From Chitinophagaceae bacterium (GTDB lineage: Bacteria; Bacteroidota; Bacteroidia; Cytophagales; Cytophagaceae): 39,392 nt of DNA. The notes beneath the pieces are model-generated. The model worked only from the letters and a program-made list of their open reading frames with translations. It was not told the origin of the DNA and searched no databases. The translations under genes and the position numbers were made by a program. Location: positions 1-39,392 of the forward strand of contig JAQBNS010000028.1 in assembly GCA_028288405.1 (NCBI GenBank), written 5' to 3'. This document shows positions 1-7,052 of this stretch, piece after piece (positions within the stretch are counted from its first letter, which is position 1; every line of letters begins with the position of its first letter).

Positions 1-236
1 ATACTTCCAACCACATCGACGAATACAAAGGAGTTCTTTTTGACTTTGTAATTACAGTGTGTGATCATGCAAAAGAAAGATGTCCCTACTTTCCCTCTAA
101 TGCACAAAAGTTTCACTACAACTTTCCTGATCCCGCGAAAGCGAAAGGAACAGAGGAAGAGATTTTGCAGCAATTTCGAGAGGTGCGTCAACTGATAAAA
201 GACTATTGTCAAGCCTTTGTAGAGGAGAAATTATAG
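1..236 (+). CDS. arsC: Arsenate reductase / low-molecular-weight phosphatase family protein, C-terminal part
   Basis: The frame is open from the window edge (codons start at base 3) to a TAG at 234-236, giving 77 residues. The visible part matches the C-terminal half of thioredoxin-coupled ArsC, a low-molecular-weight tyrosine phosphatase-fold enzyme that reduces arsenate to arsenite. Two cysteines seven residues apart (TVCDHAKERCP, visible residues 20 and 27) correspond to the redox-relay pair Cys82/Cys89 of S. aureus ArsC, and an FxDPA-type segment (NFPDPAKAKG) follows. The P-loop with the nucleophilic cysteine would lie upstream of the window. A protein-tyrosine phosphatase role cannot be excluded without it. 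A strong hairpin terminator follows. Confidence 0.75.
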   Translation, partial: TSNHIDEYKGVLFDFVITVCDHAKERCPYFPSNAQKFHYNFPDPAKAKGTEEEILQQFREVRQLIKDYCQAFVEEKL

Positions 237-241
237 GCATA

Positions 242-275
242 AAAAAAGGGATGATCAAACGAGCATCCCTTTTTT
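242..275. terminator. Bidirectional intrinsic terminator
   Basis: A perfect 12-bp stem (AAAAAAGGGATG / CATCCCTTTTTT) encloses a 10-nt loop between two convergent genes. The A-run on one side and T-run on the other let it work in both directions, for the arsC-like gene and for the ELWxxDGT gene. Confidence 0.9.
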
Positions 276-290
276 CGATAATATAAATTT

Positions 291-1691
291 TTATTGCACA
301 ATCACTCGTTGTATAGAACGCTTACCGTTTTGTTCCAATTCGACGAAGTAGACCCCCGGCTTGTTGATGGTTTGCAAGGTGTTTCCGTGGTATACTTCTT
401 CTCCTACGATAGTCGTTACACGCACGTTAGTCAAAGGTTCTGTGCTGTTGATCTTTGGTAGTTCAGCTGTGCGTAATGGATTGGGGTAGATGCGGGAATT
501 ATTGTCCGCCTCTGCGGCGTCCACAGCAGTAGCCAGCTCATCGTATACCCAGAATTCACCATCAGATCCGTCGCCTTCACCTCGCATGTATATTTTGCTG
601 TTGAATCCGAAAATGTGTTGCGGGTTAAAGTCCAGTGCTCCAGCTGCGACATCTTCTACCATCGATGTGGCGAAGGCACCATCGGATTTCCATAATTCCT
701 GACCGTGCGTACCGTCGTCCGCGTTAAAGAAAAGTTCTGCGCCGATGGTAGTAAGCCATTGAGGAGAACTTCCGGCAGTACCTGGGTTGATGTCACTCAA
801 TAGGAAAGGTGTATTTACACCGTCGTAATACCATACTTCGTTTCCGTTGGCACCCGAGCTACCCATGAAATAAACCTTGCCGTTTAGGACTACCATTCCG
901 CCAAAGCCTAGTGCTCCGTCTGCGGTACCGAAATTGAGGTCGTAAACCATAGCCGGGTTACCCGTGCCCGTTTGTGACCACAATTCTGTACCATGCGTAC
1001 CATCGTTAGCGCAGAAATAAAGAGTAGATCCGTTGATTACAGCAGAACTTAAACTGATTCCAGAATTTGATCCCGCATAAATGTCCATTACCGCAGGGAA
1101 ACCACTTCCGCTGTAGCGCCAAATTTCCGTTCCGTAAGTAGCGCTGTTAGCCAGGAGGTATAAGGTAGTAGCAGTAGAACCGAGAAAACCATAAGGCGTA
1201 ACGCCTATGCCACTCAAATCGCCAAGGTTAGTGGCTGTAGTGCCGTCGTACGACCATATGGTGGTACCTGCGAGCACGTAAATTTTATTTTGGAATATCG
1301 CAGTAGCGATGTAGTCTGTGGCGAAATCATATGCCAGGGAAGGCGTATTGGTTCCGTCATACGACCATAATTCACGGGAGTTGTTGACAGTGAAATAAAG
1401 TTTGCTGTTGTAAACCATGAAATTTGCAGGAATTGAACTGCCGGTACCGGGAACGATGTCATACAGCAGAGATGGGGCGTTTGTGCCGTCGTATTGCCAA
1501 ACTTCTATACCAGATGTGGTGGAGTTGGCCTGAAAATATACTTTACCATTGAATAAAGTAGGAAAGGCTAAACTTGAACTGCAGGAACCGGGACAAATGT
1601 CGGCAACCTCAGTAATTTGGGCTTGCGTAATAAAAGATGTTGTTAAGTTTACGGAGAGCGTAAAAATAAAAAAGAGTATCAGTTTTTTCAT
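291..1691 (-). CDS. Secreted ELWxxDGT-repeat protein with T9SS type A sorting domain
   Basis: 466 residues. A signal peptide (about residues 1-24, hydrophobic core LILFFIFTLSV, ending near TQAQ) is followed by about eight degenerate repeats of roughly 45-55 residues, each closing on a motif like E-[LIV]-W-x-[YS]-[DS]-G (EVWQYDG, ELWSYDG, EIWRYSG, ELWKSDG). These are the ELWxxDGT repeats found in many exported Bacteroidota proteins and probably form a beta-propeller-like fold. The last ~75 residues (YPNP motif, then GVYFVELEQNGKRSIQRVIVQ-like end) are a type A C-terminal domain that directs export by the type IX system and often anchoring to A-LPS. Ligand or enzymatic role is unknown. The gene ends on a shared terminator and stands alone. 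Confidence 0.88.
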   Translation of the reverse strand: MKKLILFFIFTLSVNLTTSFITQAQITEVADICPGSCSSSLAFPTLFNGKVYFQANSTTSGIEVWQYDGTNAPSLLYDIVPGTGSSIPANFMVYNSKLYFTVNNSRELWSYDGTNTPSLAYDFATDYIATAIFQNKIYVLAGTTIWSYDGTTATNLGDLSGIGVTPYGFLGSTATTLYLLANSATYGTEIWRYSGSGFPAVMDIYAGSNSGISLSSAVINGSTLYFCANDGTHGTELWSQTGTGNPAMVYDLNFGTADGALGFGGMVVLNGKVYFMGSSGANGNEVWYYDGVNTPFLLSDINPGTAGSSPQWLTTIGAELFFNADDGTHGQELWKSDGAFATSMVEDVAAGALDFNPQHIFGFNSKIYMRGEGDGSDGEFWVYDELATAVDAAEADNNSRIYPNPLRTAELPKINSTEPLTNVRVTTIVGEEVYHGNTLQTINKPGVYFVELEQNGKRSIQRVIVQ

Positions 1692-1742
1692 GGGAGAGAG
1701 TTTGATGAAGAATCAATTTACGATCGGATAAGGTAACAACCA

Positions 1743-1760
1743 ATACTTAATCGTAAGTAT
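1743..1760. promoter_or_regulatory. Small dyad upstream of the ELWxxDGT gene
   Basis: ATACTTA-ATCG-TAAGTAT is a perfect 7-bp inverted repeat about 50 bp upstream of the minus-strand start at 1691. A weak -33/-7 pair (TTG, 20-nt spacer, TAAATTGA) can be read on the minus strand next to it. It could be an operator; the dyad is visible, the function is a guess. Confidence 0.25.
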
Positions 1761-1882
1761 AAAAGTATCGCCGACCCTGCCGTTCTAAGCCAGAATTCAA
1801 ATTTATCGTCCAATGGTCGACAAGGATAGCATAAAACGAGAAGTCTCATTATCTTGATCCCGGGTATACAAACTATAGAATA

Positions 1883-2398
1883 ATGTCATTGATGCAAGAA
1901 CCCCGTTTCGAACAATTGATAGAAAAAAAGCTCGTAGGCAAACATCTGCCCATGTCCTTAGCCAATAACCGCACGATGGAGTTGTGGCAAAGTTTTATGC
2001 CACATCGGAAAAACATTCCTAATAGTTTGAGTACGGATTTGTATTCGCTACAGATCTACGATGCGGCGCTGGATTTCAAGGATTTTAATTTGCAAACGGT
2101 ATTTGAAAAATGGGCTTTGGTAGAAGTTTCAGATTTCAATGAAGTACCCGAAGGCATGGAAGCCTTTACGTTGCCAGGCGGATGGTATGCTGTATTCATA
2201 CATAGCGGATTGGATTTTCAACCGACGTTTCAAAAGATTTTTTACGAGTGGCTTCCCGCATCGGATTACGTGTTGGATCAGCGACCGCATTTTGAAATAC
2301 TCGGAGCGAAGTATAAAAACAATTCACCCGATTCGGAGGAAGAAGTCTGGGTACCAGTTAAAAAGAAGAAAGAGAGTGGGGAAACAGAGCTTCGCTAA
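1883..2398 (+). CDS. GyrI-like small-molecule-binding domain protein
   Basis: 171 residues with no signal peptide. The whole chain reads as a stand-alone GyrI-like / AraC effector-binding domain: an N-terminal segment with MELWQSFMPHR, a KWALVEVSDF strand, PEGMEAFTLPGGWYAVFIH, and the family-typical end DYVLDQRPHFEILGAKY...EEEVWVPV. Proteins of this fold bind hydrophobic or cationic small molecules; stand-alone members are often linked to stress or drug sensing, but the ligand is unknown here. There is no DNA-binding domain, so it is not itself an AraC regulator. An alternative Met at codon 4 is possible. A REP-like hairpin and an NHL gene remnant follow. Confidence 0.85.
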   Translation: MSLMQEPRFEQLIEKKLVGKHLPMSLANNRTMELWQSFMPHRKNIPNSLSTDLYSLQIYDAALDFKDFNLQTVFEKWALVEVSDFNEVPEGMEAFTLPGGWYAVFIHSGLDFQPTFQKIFYEWLPASDYVLDQRPHFEILGAKYKNNSPDSEEEVWVPVKKKKESGETELR

Positions 2399-2423
2399 AG
2401 AATTTTTTTATTGCCACTCTACT

Positions 2424-2446
2424 GGTGCGAGCACCATGCTCGTGCC
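2424..2446. repeat. REP-like short palindrome
   Basis: GGTGCGAGCA - CCA - TGCTCGTGCC folds into a 10-bp stem with two G-U pairs in RNA and a 3-nt loop. No T-run follows, so it is not a canonical terminator. It lies exactly between the GyrI-like gene and the broken NHL gene. Its GC-rich hairpin form resembles REP-type dispersed palindromes; no second copy was seen in this window. Confidence 0.5.
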
Positions 2447-2458
2447 TAAAGTATATAT

Positions 2459-2728
2459 AGTAATGGACAATTCAGCAACCCCGTTGGAATAACAATTGAT
2501 GCAGGATCGTATGTATATGTTGTAGATACTAATAACAGTCGCATTCAGAGGTTTAACAGCAGTGGGACGTATTCAGATCAATGGGGTACATCAGGTATAG
2601 GAAATGGGCAATTTAATCAACCTATTGGAATAGCAGCAGATGCTACAGGAAATATTTATGTGACAGATCAGTTAAATAATCGTGTTCAGAAATTCTTTTA
2701 TAGCACATTAGATGTGATGATCTGCTAA
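2459..2728 (+). pseudogene. 3' remnant of an NHL-repeat (beta-propeller) protein gene
   Basis: The frame at 2465-2728 encodes about 1.5-2 NHL repeats: NGQFSNPVGITIDAGSYVYV, DTNNSRIQRF, then NGQFNQPIGIAADATGNIYV, DQLNNRVQKF, and a short tail ending at TAA. The GQF-x-x-P-x-GIA-x-D / NxRIQ(V/K)F pattern is diagnostic of NHL repeats. An in-frame stop at 2447-2449 and the lack of a start codon show that the 5' part of the gene is gone. The two repeats are otherwise uninterrupted, so the loss looks fairly recent. The original terminator survives downstream. Together with the hairpin, the terminator and the fragment at 2791-2928, this accounts for the 577-base gap between genes. Confidence 0.8.
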
Positions 2729-2740
2729 AAGCAAGAAGTT

Positions 2741-2776
2741 AAAAAGCTCTGCCGATGATCCGGCAGAGCTTTTTTA
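2741..2776. terminator. Intrinsic terminator of the NHL remnant
   Basis: A perfect 14-bp stem (AAAAAGCTCTGCCG / CGGCAGAGCTTTTT) with a 6-nt loop and a T-run starts 12 bases after the NHL stop codon. It would also stop minus-strand transcription from the FMN reductase gene. Confidence 0.9.
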
Positions 2777-2975
2777 TGAGGGATTAAAATCCTTTCGTTA
2801 GGTGGGACAATGAATGGAAAACAGCTCCTAATTTTAAGCAGCCATTTCGTGATAGAAATGGAAATGCAAATGTTATTCAAATCAAAAGCTTGAGCTTATT
2901 TTTGCTGCAAGAGTTTCCTTATGAATGAATTCCGTTACCATCGTCTGTACCAATGCCACTCAGGTCTTGCAACAT

Positions 2976-3542
2976 CTATGCGCGTGGAGTATCTATACGC
3001 TGTTGCACCGAAAATAATAAACGACCCAACAGCAATTGCAATCGTTTCTTAGTATCCTCGTCTGTAATTTCTCCCGACTCATTTATTTTTTTCTTCACCG
3101 CTGGAATGCTGAGGGAAGAATGTTCGTCTTTGATGGTGCCTAATGCAGTCAAAGTATACAGCAAAGATTCCAGGGCTTTGTCTCCGCCCGACGTGAGCGG
3201 TGAAGCGCTGATGGCGGCTACTGGTTTTTCGTTGAACTCTCCTGTAGACACCACCCAGTCCAACGCATTTTTCAAAACACCCGGTACACCAAAGGCATAT
3301 TCCGGAGTGGAAATAATGACGGCATCCGATTGTGACAACAACTTACGAAAATGTAAAACGGCCGGAATGTCTTGTGGTTTGTCGGGATTGAAAGGAGGGA
3401 GTTCTTCCAGCCCTTCATAAAAAGTGAAAGTAGCCAGTTGGGGTACCATCTCTGAGAGCGCTTTCAACAACAGACTATTGGCGGATTGACTGCGAAGACT
3501 TCCTGAAATGGCCAGTATGCGGAGTGCTGTGGAATTGGACAT
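2976..3542 (-). CDS. NADPH-dependent FMN reductase family protein
   Basis: 188 residues from the Met at 3542. The longer frame back to 3614 only adds residues unlike the family, and a promoter-like pair lies inside it. The flavodoxin-like fold is shown by the phosphate loop ISGSLRSQSAN at residues 12-22 (FMN phosphate binding) and the family motif TPEYAFGVPGVLKNALDW in the middle. Members (ChrR/YieF/azoreductase-like) use NAD(P)H to reduce FMN, quinones, chromate or azo compounds. The true substrate is unknown. It is a single gene, convergent with the NHL remnant. Confidence 0.88.
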   Translation of the reverse strand: MSNSTALRILAISGSLRSQSANSLLLKALSEMVPQLATFTFYEGLEELPPFNPDKPQDIPAVLHFRKLLSQSDAVIISTPEYAFGVPGVLKNALDWVVSTGEFNEKPVAAISASPLTSGGDKALESLLYTLTALGTIKDEHSSLSIPAVKKKINESGEITDEDTKKRLQLLLGRLLFSVQQRIDTPRA

Positions 3543-3575
3543 GTATGATGTTGTGGATGCTACCCTAAGTTGGGA

Positions 3576-3606
3576 AAAAAATACACGCCAACAAAATAGC
3601 TCAAAA
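3576..3606 (-). promoter_or_regulatory. Putative Bacteroidota promoter of the FMN reductase gene
   Basis: On the minus strand TTTTG (3602-3606) and TATTTTTT (3576-3583) are separated by 18 nt, fitting the -33 TTTG / -7 TAnnTTTG pattern with one mismatch. It lies about 35 bp upstream of the chosen start at 3542 and supports that start. Confidence 0.4.
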
Positions 3607-3715
3607 GTTAACAAGCCTTGTTTTTCAGCGAATTAGCATTTTCCCCATACTGGTATGATTCTCTCATAAAGCTTATTCGAACAAATGAATTTAAAAACTC
3701 TAAACACATACGACT

Positions 3716-4183
3716 ATGGCAACTAAAGAAAATAACATCGAGATACTAAACGATCTGATTCGTATCAATAACGATCGTGTAATCGGTTATACAAAAGCAA
3801 CAGAAGAATTGAAAGCTGAAGACAACGACATCCGTACGGTATTCCAATCTTTCATTCTAAGCAGCAAAAGACACATTACTGAATTGACTGACTTAGTGTT
3901 GAAATATGGTGGCGAACCTGCGCACGACAATACTGCGGCGGGCAAAATCTACCATGCATGGATGGATGTAAAAGCAACTTTCACCGGTCATGACCTTCAA
4001 GCGATCTTGAATGCTTGTGAATACGGAGAAGATGCGGCACAACGTTCTTACAAAATAGCGATTGAAGATTCAGCAGAAGTTTCTTCTGACGTATCTCAAT
4101 TGATCACAGAGCAAAAAGCTTCTTTGAAAAAAGAACACGATGCGGTAAAAGAATACAGAGACTCTGTAAGAGTGAGCAAATAG
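3716..4183 (+). CDS. PA2169-family four-helix-bundle protein (DUF2383)
   Basis: 155 residues, all helical, no signal peptide. The sequence fits DUF2383/PA2169 proteins, which have a ferritin-like four-helix bundle: an N-terminal LNDLIRINNDRVIGYTKA helix, a KRHITELTDLVLKYGGEPA segment, AGKIYHAWMDVKATFTG, and a charged C-terminal helix. Metal-ligand-type Glu and His residues occur in helices 1-2, but function is not established; relatives are usually stress-induced. Next to it lies a DUF4142 lipoprotein with a similar ferritin-like fold, separated by a hairpin, so the two may form a cytoplasmic/envelope stress pair. Confidence 0.85.
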   Translation: MATKENNIEILNDLIRINNDRVIGYTKATEELKAEDNDIRTVFQSFILSSKRHITELTDLVLKYGGEPAHDNTAAGKIYHAWMDVKATFTGHDLQAILNACEYGEDAAQRSYKIAIEDSAEVSSDVSQLITEQKASLKKEHDAVKEYRDSVRVSK

Positions 4184-4214
4184 TTTTACCAGTACCATAC
4201 AACCTATATATATA

Positions 4215-4248
4215 ATGCTGCGCCGGCATCCTCTCGCCGGTGTGGCAT
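4215..4248 (+). terminator. Hairpin between DUF2383 and DUF4142 genes
   Basis: ATGCTGCGCCGGC and GCCGGTGTGGCAT form a 13-bp stem (three G-U pairs) with an 8-nt loop, followed by a short T tract. It may end the DUF2383 transcript, or act as a partial terminator that lowers expression of the downstream lipoprotein gene. Confidence 0.55.
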
Positions 4249-4287
4249 TTCATTCTCCCACAAACTACAACCACAACCTTTAGCATT

Positions 4288-4869
4288 ATGAAAAAACTAG
4301 TATCCTTCATGAGCGCGGCTATGATTGCCCTTGCTTGCTCATTCAGCATCCAATCTTGCGAAGAAAAGAAACAACACGAAGACAGTGCCGAAGTAGCGGC
4401 CGACGAAAACGACAGAAAATTCGAAACGAAAGAAAGCGAGAAAAATGCTGACTTAGTGGCTAAATCTGTTGAATGTAGTTATACAGTGATTGAACTGTCA
4501 AAATTAGCAGAAGAAAAAGCAGTGCGCAAAGATGTAAAAGAAATTGCCGGAAAAATCAAAAGAGAACACGAAGCTAGTTTGGTTGAATTGAAAGCCGTAG
4601 CTGAAAAGGAAGGCATCTCTGTAGCATCCGGTCCTAGCGACAAAGCAGAAGATAAGATTGAAGATTTGAAAGAAAAAGACGCTGACAAATTCGACAAAAA
4701 ATACATCAATAAAATGATTGAGAAACATAAGAAAACGATCTCTGATTTGGAAGATGCTTTAAACAGTGAAAAAATTCACGGCATTGAAAAAGAATGGGCA
4801 AACAAAACATTGCCTGGCCTGAAAGATCACTTGAGCAAATTAGAAGCGATCGACAAGGACATCAAATAG
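4288..4869 (+). CDS. DUF4142 domain lipoprotein
   Basis: 193 residues from the Met at 4288; upstream codons to 4240 overlap the hairpin and are unlikely to be translated. The N-terminus (MKKLVSFMSAAMIALACSF, then SIQSCEEKK) is a lipoprotein signal with Cys24 as the likely lipidated residue; Cys17 is an alternative. The mature part is a highly charged helical DUF4142 domain (about residues 50-190, with KREHEASLVELKAVAEKEGI and KMIEKHKKTISDLEDAL), a ferritin-like bundle. Many paralogues are envelope stress proteins of unknown activity. A strong terminator follows. Confidence 0.85.
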   Translation: MKKLVSFMSAAMIALACSFSIQSCEEKKQHEDSAEVAADENDRKFETKESEKNADLVAKSVECSYTVIELSKLAEEKAVRKDVKEIAGKIKREHEASLVELKAVAEKEGISVASGPSDKAEDKIEDLKEKDADKFDKKYINKMIEKHKKTISDLEDALNSEKIHGIEKEWANKTLPGLKDHLSKLEAIDKDIK

Positions 4870-4898
4870 TTTGCATAAAAGTTTAAACTGAACAAATG

Positions 4899-4937
4899 AA
4901 TAAAGCCGGTGTCAACATGCACCGGCTTTATTTTTTT
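4899..4937. terminator. Bidirectional intrinsic terminator
   Basis: The stem AATAAAGCCGGTG / CACCGGCTTTATT has 13 bp and an 8-nt loop, followed by a T-run on the plus strand. It separates the DUF4142 gene from the convergent truncated NmrA gene. Confidence 0.9.
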
Positions 4938-4957
4938 AAGGAATGGGAGAATAGTTG

Positions 4958-5464
4958 TTAAGCTAAAAATGCTGCTGCAAAATCTTTGGCAAAATCCTTT
5001 AATTTCATCTCACCTAAAGTAGGTGGATGGAGGTAATACTCTTCAAACAATTCTCCGCTGTGCATGCAGCGATTCATTTCTATTAAGCTGGCTGCAATGT
5101 GTGGGTTCATTCCAACTTTTTCGAACAGACTTTGCATCTGTTCGTCAGGAACTACCAGCCATTTCAAATCAGGTTGTCCAATCGCTGCGCCCAGTATAGC
5201 GGCTACTTCATTATAACTTAATACTTCACTTGCTACGTAACGTATTTTTCTGCCTGCCACTCTCGTCTCGATTTCTTCGGCAATGGCTGCCGCTACATCC
5301 AGTGGAGAAGTCCATGCGATGATGTCTGTTGCACCATAGTTTGATAACATGTTGCCCGTATTTTTTATCACGTGGATAAAAAAATTCAAATTGTAGTAGA
5401 AAGCGGTTGGTCGCATAAAAGTGATGTCAGTATTTGATAACTTGTTTAAGATCCACTCCGCCTT
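4958..5464 (-). pseudogene. NmrA-like NAD(P)-binding protein, N-terminal third missing
   Basis: About 168 residues align with the C-terminal two thirds of NmrA/SDR-like NAD(P)H-binding proteins of Bacteroidota: KAEWILNKLSNTDITFMRPT, FYYNL, IKNTGNMLSNYG, SPLDVAAAIAEEI, GRKIRYVASE, then a C-terminal DFAKDFAAAF. The family is normally about 280-300 residues and starts with a Rossmann GxxGxxG motif; that first ~120 residues is absent. The homologous part begins at about 5464, the very base where the upstream DinB gene stops (5463-5465). The frame stays open to 5515, but those extra codons are the DinB 3' end read in another frame. A deletion that fused DinB to the middle of this gene is the simplest explanation. 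The remnant could not bind NAD(P). Confidence 0.8.
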
Positions 5465-5984
5465 AAAAGCTAAGATCGTCCGCACTCGGCCCATAACTAC
5501 CGGGAATAGGTACATTCAGCAAGCGGAGAAATACACCGAGCTGCGCACGATGATGTATCAATTGAGAAAAGGACATGCGAATGACTTCTGCTTTGGTAGA
5601 TACACTATAAATTTCTTCTCCATTGCGTAAAGTCCAGTTGTGCAACAATTGTTCTTCCGTTGCTTTTTCCAGCGCTGCTTTTCCAGCAGCATACGAGCGT
5701 TCGAAGTAAGCGAGTAAATCGTGTGTAGTGTCGATGTTTGGTTGCTGATAAGGATTCGCAGCAAAATCTAATTCTTCTGTGGTGAGAGTCATTGAGATCC
5801 AACTTGGTAATTCTCCGATGTGGGTAGCCAATCGTTTAATGGACATACTCTTGGGATGCGGTTGCCAGTCGTATTTGTCGTTGGGCACCACAGCCAGCAT
5901 CTTGCGGGTAGTGGTTGCTTCCTGTTCTAATTCTTTCAAAAACAGGTCAATGATGGCGAGGGATTTAGTTTCAGTCAGTGGCAT
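5463..5984 (-). CDS. DinB family protein
   Basis: 173 residues, a DinB/YfiT-like four-helix metalloprotein. The three-histidine metal site is visible as H55 (ATHIGELPSW) and H144/H145 region (QLIHHRAQLGV), and the family end LRLLNVPIPGSYGPSADD is intact. Members are putative thiol transferases or hydrolases, often damage- or stress-induced, with the substrate unknown. The gene follows a YafY-type regulator on the same strand, 250 bases downstream, and its stop codon coincides with the junction to the truncated NmrA gene. The last residues (DLSF) may have been altered by the deletion. Confidence 0.87.
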   Translation of the reverse strand: MPLTETKSLAIIDLFLKELEQEATTTRKMLAVVPNDKYDWQPHPKSMSIKRLATHIGELPSWISMTLTTEELDFAANPYQQPNIDTTHDLLAYFERSYAAGKAALEKATEEQLLHNWTLRNGEEIYSVSTKAEVIRMSFSQLIHHRAQLGVFLRLLNVPIPGSYGPSADDLSF

Positions 5985-6118
5985 ACGCTTTTTCGTTTTG
6001 GTTTAGAATACAAAGAAAAAGCAGGGCACTGACAACCCTATGGCAGTGTAGATTTTGGGTTTGAAATAAATTTAAAAAAAGGATGAAATAGCAATTAGGG
6101 TGAAGTTTTGACAGATAA

Positions 6119-6211
6119 GGGCGTTTCCCTTCGGGCCGGGCTCTCGCCACTCGTTTTTTTCTTTGGAGTCCGGGAGTACGTGTTATTTCATTTATGGAAT
6201 CCAAAGAAAAA
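6119..6211. repeat. Putative degenerate dispersed repeat with inverted arms
   Basis: The intergenic gap holds a GC-rich segment (GGGCGTTTCCCTTCGGGCC, about 6119-6137) unlike its AT-rich surroundings, with a CCC-TTC-GGG mini-hairpin. It is followed by a 16-nt inverted repeat (6156-6171 and 6196-6211, 15 of 16 matching, core CTTTGGA). From memory the GC-rich core resembles a repeat scattered in other Bacteroidota genomes; this could not be checked. Weak open frames across it are not convincing genes. Confidence 0.4.
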
Positions 6212-6234
6212 GAACTCAAACAATGGCTCGATCC

Positions 6235-6936
6235 CTAACGCAACGATTCATAAACTGCTGGTAAAATCTCCATATATTCACTCAACAGCATATGCTTCGC
6301 TTTGGTAAATGGTATGTCCGTCAATCGGATAGTGACAATACGCGCCACTTTAAAATCACGGTATTCTTTTCTCAAGTGGCACCAGCCGATGACATGCCAG
6401 GCAAAAGCATAAAAAACTAATCCAATCGGTTCGGCTTTGCGCAGGCTGGATTCGGCTTTGTTATTTTTGTATTCGATTTCTATAATGAGTTTGGAAGAAA
6501 GGGCTTCTTGTAAGATGGATAAATAAGAGAAGTTTGGCCTCACACAATCCGGCAAGCGCATGCGGATGTTGTTGCTCATCGCTTCCAGTTTTTCTTTCTG
6601 GCTATTTTTTAAAACAGCCTTTACTTTGTTGAGTGCAGAAGAATAATGTGTCACAATGGATTGATCGGCGAAACCTGCCACCAGGGTCTCCATTAGTAAT
6701 AAAGCATTGGCTTCCTCTGAATTAAAAGCGACAGGAGGTAAGAAATAACCTTGTACAATGAAGTACCCTTTATGCTGCTCAAAACTTACCGGCACGCCCT
6801 GTTCACCCAGTGCTTTCACATCCCGGTAGACGGTGCGTACACTGATGTCGAATTTCTCGGAGATGCGTTCTGCCGTTACGTATTTTTTGGATTGCAGCAG
6901 GGTAAGTATCCCAAAAAGTCTGTCGATGCGGTTCAT
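6235..6936 (-). CDS. YafY family transcriptional regulator (HTH-WYL)
   Basis: 233 residues. An N-terminal winged helix of the DeoR/HTH_11 type (residues ~1-55, MNRIDRLFGILTLLQ, then ISEKFDISVRTVYRDVKAL) is followed by a linker and a WYL domain (about residues 140-215, IEIEYKNNKAES, GLVFYAFAWHVIGWCHLR, DFKVARI). WYL domains sense ligands, often nucleic acids or nucleotides, in damage and stress regulators. Its downstream neighbour on the same strand is a DinB gene, which it may control; this is inferred from position only. Confidence 0.88.
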   Translation of the reverse strand: MNRIDRLFGILTLLQSKKYVTAERISEKFDISVRTVYRDVKALGEQGVPVSFEQHKGYFIVQGYFLPPVAFNSEEANALLLMETLVAGFADQSIVTHYSSALNKVKAVLKNSQKEKLEAMSNNIRMRLPDCVRPNFSYLSILQEALSSKLIIEIEYKNNKAESSLRKAEPIGLVFYAFAWHVIGWCHLRKEYRDFKVARIVTIRLTDIPFTKAKHMLLSEYMEILPAVYESLR

Positions 6937-7052
6937 GTTTATAGAGCGTTAAGCCAGAACATAAATATAATAAAATTCATCCTTCAAATAGACAGATTTA
7001 ACGAAAGCCAAATAACAAAGGAATCAAGAAGTCGTTATCGTGTTAGTTTTTG

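Noticed and set aside
5464..5515. The first 17 codons of the truncated NmrA frame as a true N-terminus
   Set aside because: They are the 3' end of the DinB gene in another frame and do not resemble NmrA proteins.
6108..6308. A 66-codon plus-strand frame and an opposing 82-codon frame
   Set aside because: They cover a repeat-like segment and the end of the YafY gene; no start signal or recognisable motif.
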